This document shows positions 56,397 to 64,000 of a stretch of 64,000 nt of DNA, piece by piece. The notes below the pieces were generated by a model. It was not told where the DNA came from, did no database searches, and saw only the letters and a program-made list of their open reading frames with translations. Numbering within the stretch: the first letter of the stretch is position 1; every line of letters starts with the position of its first letter. Source of the stretch: Thalassotalea eurytherma (GTDB lineage: Bacteria > Pseudomonadota > Gammaproteobacteria > Enterobacterales > Alteromonadaceae); NCBI RefSeq assembly GCF_030161415.1, contig NZ_BSSU01000007.1, positions 1 through 64,000 on the forward strand, read 5' to 3'. Made by a program: the position numbers and the translations under genes.

Positions 56397-57719
56397 TTAA
56401 TCGGCGCGGGGAATTTTTAAGGTCTGGCCAATTTTCACCGTATTAGAACGCAAATTGTTAGCCTGTTTTAGTTTACTGACAGACACATTATATCGTTGCG
56501 CTAATACCGATAAGGACTCACCGCGACTAACCGTATGCTTTTTAACAGCAATGGAAGCGTAGTGACTACCAGCAGGTGGATTATTTAAAAAGTAGCTTCT
56601 AATACCATCAAACATCGCTTTGGCTAACTTTTGTTGATGCTTAGGGTTAACGAGATTTCGCTCTTCTTGATGATTTGAAATAAAGCCAGTTTCCACCAAA
56701 ACAGAAGGAATATCGGATGCTTTTAAAACGGCAAAATTACCATTTTGTGGCGTCTTTTTATGCATTTTAGTAATTTTGCGCATACGGCTAATAACGCTAG
56801 AGGCAACACCATGGCTAACTTCTAATGAATACTCTTTATTCATATCAGCTATTGTAATCGCGAGGTTATCGTCATTGGTATTTTTGATCACACTACCGCC
56901 ACCACCCAGTAACTCTGAGTTTTTCTCTCGGTTAACCAACCATCGCGATAATTCGGATTCAACACGTCGGTTAGTCACTAGCCACACAGAGCCACCGCTC
57001 GGTTGTGGCGTGTGAAATGCGTCAGCGTGAATAGAGACTAAAAAATCTACATTTTTCTTACGGGCAATTTTAGATCGATCATTAACATGAATATAGTAAT
57101 CGCCTGAACGAATAAGCTCGCCCTTTAGGCCTTTTTCTTTATCAATCAGCTTCTTTAATCTTTTGGCAATCGCTAATGTGACATTTTTTTCATAATTGCC
57201 ACGATAACCTATTGAACCAGGATCTTCGCCACCATGCCCGGCATCTATACCAATGACAATATCTTGTTTTTGCTTCGGTGATTTAGCGGCGGTGTAAGAC
57301 TTTTTTTGTTTGTCGTATAAATCGATTACCAAACGGTGACCATATTGGCCCGCTGGTGCTAAAGGAAACACAGAAGTTTTGTAACTCGCGTTAAGTTCAA
57401 GCACAAGCCTAGTTGTACCGGTTTTCTTTGATTTACTGGTGCGAATTTTTTTTATTCGGGGATCATTTTTACCAATATTAGCTAAATTAACGTTGCGCTT
57501 TGAATTCTCAAAATCGATAACTAATCGATGAGGGGCACTTAACGAAAAATATTTATATTTAGGTTGTTTGTCTAGATCAAACACTACGCGAGTATTTTCT
57601 GGCGCCGGCCAAACACGAATAGAGTCGATACTATTCGCTGCCAAACCTTCAAATGAGGCTAGCAATAAGACGAACAATAGTGCTCGTTTTAGCTTGTTTA
57701 ATTGACGCTCAAGATACAT
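56397..57719 (-). CDS. amiB: N-acetylmuramoyl-L-alanine amidase AmiB/AmiC type
   Basis: Periplasmic zinc amidase of 440 residues that splits septal peptidoglycan. A signal peptide (ALLFVLLLASFEGLAA) is followed by an AMIN domain (about 30-135), Amidase_3 (about 155-380; GIDAGHGGEDPGSIG with zinc His and SIHADAFHTP), and one C-terminal LysM (about 393-438; HTVSRGESLSVLAQRYNVSVSKLKQANNL). Activation by EnvC/NlpD-type LytM factors is known for the family. Between tsaE and mutL as in E. coli. Confidence 0.96.
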   Translation of the reverse strand: MYLERQLNKLKRALLFVLLLASFEGLAANSIDSIRVWPAPENTRVVFDLDKQPKYKYFSLSAPHRLVIDFENSKRNVNLANIGKNDPRIKKIRTSKSKKTGTTRLVLELNASYKTSVFPLAPAGQYGHRLVIDLYDKQKKSYTAAKSPKQKQDIVIGIDAGHGGEDPGSIGYRGNYEKNVTLAIAKRLKKLIDKEKGLKGELIRSGDYYIHVNDRSKIARKKNVDFLVSIHADAFHTPQPSGGSVWLVTNRRVESELSRWLVNREKNSELLGGGGSVIKNTNDDNLAITIADMNKEYSLEVSHGVASSVISRMRKITKMHKKTPQNGNFAVLKASDIPSVLVETGFISNHQEERNLVNPKHQQKLAKAMFDGIRSYFLNNPPAGSHYASIAVKKHTVSRGESLSVLAQRYNVSVSKLKQANNLRSNTVKIGQTLKIPRAD

Positions 57720-57729
57720 ATCTTTCCTA

Positions 57730-58206
57730 CTACTGCGCGTTTAACCACTCAACTAATTGCTCACCTAACGACGATTGAGCAATCAACTCCACTTCACGTT
57801 GTTCACCACTATACGACAAATTAATAATGAAATCAGGTGCTGGAATCATTCCTTCGCCACGCTGCGGCCATTCGATAAATGAACAACTATTTTCATTAAA
57901 ATAATCTCGTATGCCCATATATTCAAGTTCTTCAGGATCAGCAAGGCGATATAAATCAAAATGATATACCTGCCAAGGCGCTAAATCATAAGGCTCTACC
58001 AGCGTATAGGTTGGGCTTTTAACATGACTATCATGCCCCATCCCTTGAACAAAGCCACGAGTTAGCGTTGTTTTTCCAGCGCCTAAATCACCATTTAAAT
58101 AGGCGACAACCCCATGATTCAATTGTTTTTTTACGGCCTGCGCGATCAATGACCCTAGGGCTGTGGTTGCTTGTTCATTTTCTAAATTAGCTTGATACTG
58201 GTTCAT
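57730..58206 (-). CDS. tsaE: tRNA t6A synthesis ATPase TsaE
   Basis: ATPase of 158 residues required with TsaB/TsaC/TsaD for threonylcarbamoyl-A37 in tRNA. Walker A is GDLGAGKTTLTRGF, then KSPTYTLVEPY, VYHFDLYRL and FIEWPQRG are the family motifs. I chose ATG 58206 over 58248, since homologues begin just before the helix preceding Walker A. It overlaps the nnr end by 20 bp. Confidence 0.95.
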   Translation of the reverse strand: MNQYQANLENEQATTALGSLIAQAVKKQLNHGVVAYLNGDLGAGKTTLTRGFVQGMGHDSHVKSPTYTLVEPYDLAPWQVYHFDLYRLADPEELEYMGIRDYFNENSCSFIEWPQRGEGMIPAPDFIINLSYSGEQREVELIAQSSLGEQLVEWLNAQ

Positions 58207-59722
58207 AAACACTTTGTAGTAATGTTGGAAATACTGAAAATAAGTCACTTGCTAAAAGGCCAACATAGCCTTGTTCAGCGGCGATATTATCACCTGCTTT
58301 GCCATGAAGATAAACTGCTAATCGCGTTGCGTCGAGTAAATTATCTGTTTGCAAAATCAACGCACCAATCATGCCGGCTAGCACATCCCCCATGCCACCA
58401 GTCGCCATAGCATGATTGCCCGTCGTGTTGATAAAGACCTGTTTACCATCACTGACCAAGGTACCAGGTCCTTTTAATAAGCAAACACATTGATATGTAT
58501 TAGCTATCTTTTTTACAGCATCGAATCGATTGTTTTCAATAGCCGCTATACTACAACCAAGTAAAATGGCAGCTTCTTTTGGGTGTGGCGTTAAAACGCG
58601 AGCACCAGTATGACCTTGCATTAACGTTTGATTACTTGCTAGCAAAGACAAGGCATCTGCATCGATTACAAGATCAAGATCAGAACATAACATAAAATCT
58701 AATAATGACTGTGCCCATTCACTCTGACCAAGACCAGGGCCAATCACCGCCGCTTTAGCTTTTTTCAACGCTATGTTTGCTTGTAAATCTGCAACATCAC
58801 TACCCGCAAGCATTAACTCATAACGATTGTTCATAATCATCGAATGATTTTGCTCAGCGCTTAACACACTGACTAAAGGCGCTCCGCACCTCAACGCTGC
58901 TTCACTTGCTAATCGGATAGCGCCTGGCATACCGGATTGACCACCGATCGTGAGTAAGAGTCCAATATGACCTTTATGCTGATGTATCACCCGTGGTAGT
59001 AATGTTGGTAGGTTTTCCGTTGTTTGACGTTGGGTCGTTGTTTTTACTAGCTGACAAAACCGATGCGCGAGTGATAATGATTCAAATACCAGCTCACCAA
59101 CATGATGACAAGCCTCTCCCGTTAACAAGCCTTGTTTCATCGCCATGAAAATTACCGTTGCTTTAGCGATAATTGCATGGCTTGATACCTCTCCTGTTGT
59201 TGCGTTAACACCAGACGGTACATCGATACTAACCACAGGAAGTTGACGTGCCTGTATCATGGCAAAGAAATTGGCGACTAACGATGGCAACTGGCCTTTG
59301 AAACCAATACCGAACACAGCATCAACGACCAATTGATAAGCTTCATACTTAGAATCGTCTGGAACAAGTACATCTTGATCAACTTCTTCGATTTCACCGC
59401 CGATTGCTAAATATTCGTCACATGCCTGTCTCGCATCGCCCTTTAATTGAGCAATACGGGCGAATAACACGACTTTTACTGTAATCGATTGCTGCAGTGC
59501 TAAACGCGCGACCACAAAACCGTCACCACCATTATTTCCTTTACCACAAAGCACCAACAGAGAATGGTTTGGGTATACGCTATCGATATAATTAAACACT
59601 GCTTGGCCAGCACGTTTCATCAACTCATACAGCACAATACCTTTGCTTTGAGCAACCTCGGCTTCTTTCGCTAGGACAGTTGTGCCTGCATAAGCAAGCT
59701 GTGGTAAACTTTGCATCACCAT
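58187..59722 (-). CDS. nnr: bifunctional NAD(P)H-hydrate epimerase/dehydratase
   Basis: Metabolite-repair enzyme of 511 residues restoring NAD(P)H damaged by hydration. Residues about 1-215 are the YjeF_N epimerase (LVLCGKGNNGGDGFVVARLAL; VVDAVFGIGFKGQ; SIDVPSGVNATTG). The rest is the ribokinase-like ADP/ATP-dependent dehydratase (GPGLGQSEWAQ; LTPHPKEAAILLG; NHAMATGGMGDVLAGMIGAL with the catalytic Asp). It is divergent from queG with only 23 bases between the start codons. Confidence 0.96.
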   Translation of the reverse strand: MVMQSLPQLAYAGTTVLAKEAEVAQSKGIVLYELMKRAGQAVFNYIDSVYPNHSLLVLCGKGNNGGDGFVVARLALQQSITVKVVLFARIAQLKGDARQACDEYLAIGGEIEEVDQDVLVPDDSKYEAYQLVVDAVFGIGFKGQLPSLVANFFAMIQARQLPVVSIDVPSGVNATTGEVSSHAIIAKATVIFMAMKQGLLTGEACHHVGELVFESLSLAHRFCQLVKTTTQRQTTENLPTLLPRVIHQHKGHIGLLLTIGGQSGMPGAIRLASEAALRCGAPLVSVLSAEQNHSMIMNNRYELMLAGSDVADLQANIALKKAKAAVIGPGLGQSEWAQSLLDFMLCSDLDLVIDADALSLLASNQTLMQGHTGARVLTPHPKEAAILLGCSIAAIENNRFDAVKKIANTYQCVCLLKGPGTLVSDGKQVFINTTGNHAMATGGMGDVLAGMIGALILQTDNLLDATRLAVYLHGKAGDNIAAEQGYVGLLASDLFSVFPTLLQSVYEPVSS

Positions 59723-59745
59723 GTATCATTCAACTTCTATTTTTC

Positions 59746-60888
59746 GTGAACTCATCTATTAACTATCAAGCACTTGCAGAAAAAATCAAGCGTTGGGGCA
59801 CTGAACTTGGCTTCGCACAGGTTGGCATTTGCGATATTGACTTAGCAGAGCACGAAGAAAAACTGCAAGCTTGGCTAGATAATAGTTATCACGGCAACAT
59901 GGACTATATGGCCAAGCATGGTTTAGCCAGAGCAAGACCTGATGCGATTCATCCAGGCTCAATACGTGTGATCAGCGCACGGATGAATTACCTACCACAG
60001 CAAGCTAAATTTGCCAAAATACTGAATAAACCCAAACATGCATATGTTAGTCGTTACGCTTTAGGTCGTGACTACCACAAACTTGTGCGTAAACGCTTAA
60101 AACAATTAGGTGACAGAATTAAGCAATATTGTGAAACGTTAGACTTTCGCCCGTTTGTTGACTCTGCACCTATACTCGAGCGCCCACTAGCAGAAAAGGC
60201 AGGTCTTGGTTGGGTTGGCAAACATAGCTTGTTGATTAATCAGCAAGCTGGCTCATGGTTTTTCTTAGGAGAGTTATTAGTCAACATTCCACTACCTGTT
60301 GATACACAAGTGCCCGAACAATGTGGTCAGTGTGTTGCCTGTCTTAAAATTTGCCCAACACAAGCAATTGTCGAGCCTTACGTTGTTGACGCAAGACGAT
60401 GCATCTCCTATTTAACCATTGAACTACGTGATGCGATCCCTGTTCAATTAAGACCGTTAATCGGTAATCGAATATATGGCTGTGATGACTGCCAGCTTAT
60501 TTGTCCTTGGAATAAGTATGGCCAACTGAGCCAAGAAGATGACTTTCAAGCGCGACAAGACCTCGATAATATTGAATTACTCGGTGTGTTTTCATGGGAT
60601 GAAGAAACTTTTCTTGAGAAAACGCAAGGTTCTCCGATAAGACGAATAGGTTTTGACTGTTGGCAAAGAAATATCGCAGTTGGCCTAGGCAATGCTACCT
60701 ATGATCCTGACATAGTGGCAGCATTAAACCAAAAGCGAGAGTCAGCTAGTGAGATGGTTAAAGAGCATATTGATTGGGCATTAGACCAGCAGCTTAGCAA
60801 GGCGCAGCAGCAAATAATCCCAGTGAATCAAAGGCTGCAAGCACGCCTGGTTCGCAGCATAGAAAAAGGCCTACCTAGAGACGCTTAA
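59746..60888 (+). CDS. queG: epoxyqueuosine reductase QueG
   Basis: Cobalamin- and Fe-S-dependent reductase of 380 residues, last step of queuosine synthesis in tRNA. The N-terminal GFAQVGICDIDLAEHEEKLQAWL and MDYMAKH motifs are followed by two 4Fe-4S clusters (CGQCVACLKICPTQAI and GCDDCQLICPWN). The start is GTG 59746: the longer frame from 59680 runs over the nnr start and adds a non-homologous stretch. Divergent from nnr, as in E. coli. Confidence 0.95.
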   Translation: MNSSINYQALAEKIKRWGTELGFAQVGICDIDLAEHEEKLQAWLDNSYHGNMDYMAKHGLARARPDAIHPGSIRVISARMNYLPQQAKFAKILNKPKHAYVSRYALGRDYHKLVRKRLKQLGDRIKQYCETLDFRPFVDSAPILERPLAEKAGLGWVGKHSLLINQQAGSWFFLGELLVNIPLPVDTQVPEQCGQCVACLKICPTQAIVEPYVVDARRCISYLTIELRDAIPVQLRPLIGNRIYGCDDCQLICPWNKYGQLSQEDDFQARQDLDNIELLGVFSWDEETFLEKTQGSPIRRIGFDCWQRNIAVGLGNATYDPDIVAALNQKRESASEMVKEHIDWALDQQLSKAQQQIIPVNQRLQARLVRSIEKGLPRDA

Positions 60889-63800
60889 ATTGCCTCGGCA
60901 AATGCGACGAGCCCTTTAATATCTCGCTCTATCTCTGGCATTAGTCGATGTGCATCATTAAACGCTTGATGTTCAATGCAGTGCAACAATTGCTCACTCC
61001 ATGCATACAAGGCTTTACTGGCAATGATTTGACTCACTTTTTGTAAGGTTTGTGCTTGTTGTTTTGCATTATCCGTTGATTTGACCGCCAACGCATACTT
61101 TAACTGTTCGCAGGTTGTTGTCAGTTGCTCCATATAATCATCAACCATCAGTGCAGCTAATTCTGGTCCACCCATGTTTTGTGCATATTTTTCAATATCA
61201 AAACTCACCTCAACTGGCTCAACTTGTGCGTTTTCATCAGTAACTGGCTTTGTTGGTCTAGCTGTTTTTTGTTTTGCTAGCTCAGGCTGTTTCACTGATT
61301 TAACTGCTAACCACGGTTTTAACAACTCAACCCATTGCTCAGCCGTTGACGATAACGATAGTTGCTTTATTTCAATGACATCGGTTGCATTAAACGAGTG
61401 TTCTGATAGTGATATCACTAAACGCTTAACCTTTTTATGATGTGCAAGCTGATCAATATCCGCTAATGCCATGTCTGTTACTAATACACGATGAAGACCA
61501 CAGCCCCATTGGTTTTGTGCTTCAGTCGATGAGCTTACGATGGTTACATTTAACCCTAACCAATTCAGTAGTGACGCTAAAGGTTGATGCTTCACTGTAT
61601 CTTCAACAGCGACCAGCACTTTGATATTGGTGTTAACCGTATCTATCGATTGAATTTGGTCATGTTGATATGACAAATTATGTTGCGCTTTTGAAGATAA
61701 AAAACGATTGAGCTCAGCTAATAAACAAGCAGCCAGTTTCATGTTTATATTGAATGAATAACTATCATATTGGCTTTGAGGTAATTGAGGTGCGTCGTTT
61801 AATATAAACAACTTAGGCATCAATCGTTCAGGCAGTTGTTTGATCAAGGTATTAATTTGATGTGCATCATGATGCCCTTGTTCATTGGCACTAATCACTA
61901 AGCCAATTTTTTGTTTTTCTAGACGGCTTACTTCAAAGAAGCTTTGAGCATGCTCTAAACTGCTCACCGCAATTACATCACTACATACTGGCTTTAATAA
62001 TGCGTCCAGCCATTGTCGATTCGCTTCCTCTTTAACAATCACAACGACACGTGTGCCGAGTTTAGGTAGTTCCCACTGCGCTTTTAGTTTTTCAACGTTG
62101 TCTGGTGTCGCATGTGGTAAATCAAACGCAAATTGCCAACCATGGCTTTCTTGCACTAATTCTATATTGTCGGCATGCAAATAAGTTAACAAGCTGCGGG
62201 CAAAATACGCTTGGTCAAAGGTGAGTGTCTTAGGCTGTTTTTCAAGTTGATGACTGACTAACAACATGGCTGGTGGGATTGACGATAACGCTTCTTTTTG
62301 CTGATAGTTAAATTGATACCGAATAACCAATTGCCCTGCATTCTGATCAACAATATGTGTACTTAGCGCTAAACCACCTGGCTGCTGTGTAAACTGCGCC
62401 TCGATTAAATACGCGATAACGTAATGATAAGTTGGTAAATCCAATAAAACGTTGATAGTAGATAAACCAAGTTGTTCACTAGTTAAGTGCTCAAAACTAA
62501 TGTGTTTATCAGCGCCTGCTTTAAGCTGAGCATTATAGACATGTGCGGCGATGGTCTGTGATAGGTCAACGGCGGTTAACGATAAATTAGTGTCGTCAAT
62601 ATGTGTTTGTGCCCACAATCGCCCACCTTCACTCCATTCAATTAATTGATTAAGTTGTTGACCAAGTTTTAAAGACGTTCTATCACTTCGCTTAATACTT
62701 TGTTGGCTAAGATGGCTTCGAATCAGCTGCTGCTGAATATGGCTGAAGATTTTTTGTTCGCCCAACCACTGCTTTTGTTGTGCCTGAGCCAATTGTTCTG
62801 CAGAGCCAGTGAACTCTGATTCCTGCAGTAATTGCGCTGAAGAGTTGTAAGCTAAGGTAAATAACTTACTGTTAACGACACTAAACTTAATCGTTATTTG
62901 ATGGCTTTCGTCAATCTTCACGTTAACTTGCACACTATTTTCAGGTGTTAGCGCTCGCAGTTTTTCAATAATTTCATGACATTGAGCTTGAGTAAACAGG
63001 CGACGCCACGAGTTAAGTTGGCTTAATTGATGATCACAATTTGCTAGATTGTTAAACCAATTCAAGTGTTGCTGCTCAACATCAAGCATCGGATTGTTTT
63101 CGGCGTGCATAATGGTTATGACGTTATGCCCGATAAGCCCATCGAGTAAATCTTGGTATTCGCCTAACAGACTTTGATAGGCGACCTCGTCATGCTCGGG
63201 CTGAAAGACATGATTTAGTTGTTCTAAAATGGTTTGTTGTGTATGAGTTTCAATCGAAATCGCAACATCTTGCTCTTGATTTTTGCTCACTAACGTCGTG
63301 ACTAGTTGCTGTGTTTTCTCATCTGTTTGCTTGACCCGTTTAAGCATGCCCGATAGCAATAAAAAGATGGTACATAGGCTCAAGCCCAGGATTGCGACTA
63401 ACCCTAAATAAAGGTGACGTTGCGTAAGCGACACGCCAAACTGCTCAATTAACTTGGCAAGCCCAAGGATAGGCTTATTAATAGGTCGTTTATTAATGTC
63501 TTCAACTTTTTTCAGCTTTTCATTTTGCTGAACCAGTTTATCGAGATAATCATGACTAACACGGATATGTCCACGCCATTTCGCGATAAGGCGAATCTCG
63601 CTAAAAAGATTATTACTTAACGCATTGAGGTGGTTAGCTAATTCATCATTTTCGGCCTGTAATTGATCTTGGTAAACGCCCTGCCATTGACTAAATTTTT
63701 CAGCATGTAACTCAAGCTCGTCAATTTCATTAATCGACGATAAGTAGGTTAATTGGCTTAATGTATCTGCTACTTGGTTTATATGACGATTTGCGTCTTG

Positions 63801-64000
63801 GTAGGCTTGAATATCATGGCTAACATTGGTGTGAGCAATTGCGCGAGAAGCCGTTACTCGATCACTGACTTTGTCGGCTAACACTTGATTGTATAAATTT
63901 GCTTGGCGATCACTCATCACCGCAATTAGGTCAATCATCGAGTGATTTACATAATTAATTAAAACAAGCGCATCATCGGTAATTGTCGCATTACGAGCTT
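60885..64000 (-). CDS. partial degenerate hybrid sensor kinase-like protein
   Basis: Large membrane protein cut by the right edge: the frame stays open to base 64000, so the first ATG inside (63938) is not necessarily the start. From that ATG, residues 1-175 are a helical, probably periplasmic sensor; 176-198 a membrane helix; then coiled coil, a histidine-kinase-like core (about 390-600), two receiver-like folds (about 625-725 and 755-870) and an Hpt-like helical bundle (about 915-1017). The catalytic landmarks I looked for are missing: no clear H box or N/G1 boxes, and the Hpt segment reads AQTLQKVSQ where A-H-x-L-K-G is expected. Stop overlaps the queG stop region by 4 bases, convergent. 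Confidence 0.7.
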   Translation of the reverse strand, partial: ARNATITDDALVLINYVNHSMIDLIAVMSDRQANLYNQVLADKVSDRVTASRAIAHTNVSHDIQAYQDANRHINQVADTLSQLTYLSSINEIDELELHAEKFSQWQGVYQDQLQAENDELANHLNALSNNLFSEIRLIAKWRGHIRVSHDYLDKLVQQNEKLKKVEDINKRPINKPILGLAKLIEQFGVSLTQRHLYLGLVAILGLSLCTIFLLLSGMLKRVKQTDEKTQQLVTTLVSKNQEQDVAISIETHTQQTILEQLNHVFQPEHDEVAYQSLLGEYQDLLDGLIGHNVITIMHAENNPMLDVEQQHLNWFNNLANCDHQLSQLNSWRRLFTQAQCHEIIEKLRALTPENSVQVNVKIDESHQITIKFSVVNSKLFTLAYNSSAQLLQESEFTGSAEQLAQAQQKQWLGEQKIFSHIQQQLIRSHLSQQSIKRSDRTSLKLGQQLNQLIEWSEGGRLWAQTHIDDTNLSLTAVDLSQTIAAHVYNAQLKAGADKHISFEHLTSEQLGLSTINVLLDLPTYHYVIAYLIEAQFTQQPGGLALSTHIVDQNAGQLVIRYQFNYQQKEALSSIPPAMLLVSHQLEKQPKTLTFDQAYFARSLLTYLHADNIELVQESHGWQFAFDLPHATPDNVEKLKAQWELPKLGTRVVVIVKEEANRQWLDALLKPVCSDVIAVSSLEHAQSFFEVSRLEKQKIGLVISANEQGHHDAHQINTLIKQLPERLMPKLFILNDAPQLPQSQYDSYSFNINMKLAACLLAELNRFLSSKAQHNLSYQHDQIQSIDTVNTNIKVLVAVEDTVKHQPLASLLNWLGLNVTIVSSSTEAQNQWGCGLHRVLVTDMALADIDQLAHHKKVKRLVISLSEHSFNATDVIEIKQLSLSSTAEQWVELLKPWLAVKSVKQPELAKQKTARPTKPVTDENAQVEPVEVSFDIEKYAQNMGGPELAALMVDDYMEQLTTTCEQLKYALAVKSTDNAKQQAQTLQKVSQIIASKALYAWSEQLLHCIEHQAFNDAHRLMPEIERDIKGLVAFAEAI

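Overview
The window looks like chromosome from a marine gammaproteobacterium of the order Alteromonadales, most likely the Colwelliaceae (Colwellia/Thalassotalea-like). The reasons are an AT-rich base composition, an argCBFG-argH(A) cluster whose last gene is an argininosuccinate lyase/N-acetylglutamate synthase fusion (a fusion known from Moritella and relatives), the pilMNOPQ-aroK-aroB-damX-dam block divergent from mrcA, and a queG/nnr-tsaE-amiB-mutL-miaA-hfq-hflX-hflK-hflC-yjeT-purA block in the same order as in E. coli. The genus is inference. I see no rRNA, tRNA, CRISPR array or intact mobile element.

Layout. 1-1.4 kb: a small membrane protein and a MerR/TipA-like regulator with a typical 19-bp-spacer promoter. 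1.4-4.6 kb: a secreted protein, a SYLF lipoprotein, an AzlCD amino-acid exporter and an MscS channel. 4.6-15.3 kb: a polysaccharide locus in two divergent arms. The minus arm has an acetyltransferase, three GT4 glycosyltransferases, Wzy-like and Wzx. The plus arm has a PglC-like initiating transferase, a PglE-like aminotransferase and a PglF/WbpM-like 4,6-dehydratase. 15.3-17.6 kb: a divergent MltA-like protein, a PEP-CTERM protein and a DUF2970 protein. 17.6-26.5 kb: dam, damX, aroB, aroK and the type IV pilus operon pilMNOPQ. 26.7-29.3 kb: PBP1A. 29.4-34.2 kb: a four-gene operon that reads as a closed glucosylglycerate cycle. 34.2-40.2 kb: arginine biosynthesis. 40.4-41.9 kb: a protein that looks like an HD-GYP domain without its catalytic residues. 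42.2-46.4 kb: metBL divergent from metJ, with clear Met boxes. 46.4-49.4 kb: malic enzyme and purA. 49.5-60.9 kb: the hfq/hfl/mutL block and queG. 60.9-64 kb: a large degenerate hybrid-kinase-like protein that runs off the right end of the window.

The most interesting items are: (1) the glucosylglycerate operon (glycerate kinase, glucosyl-3-phosphoglycerate phosphatase, glucosyl-3-phosphoglycerate synthase, GH13_18 phosphorylase), preceded by a perfect 9-bp inverted repeat whose 3' arm covers the Shine-Dalgarno sequence; (2) two apparently catalytically dead signalling proteins, one HD-GYP-like and one hybrid-kinase-like; (3) a divergent MltA-fold protein and a PEP-CTERM protein beside the polysaccharide locus. 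All family assignments come from reading motifs in the translated sequence; no database search was made.
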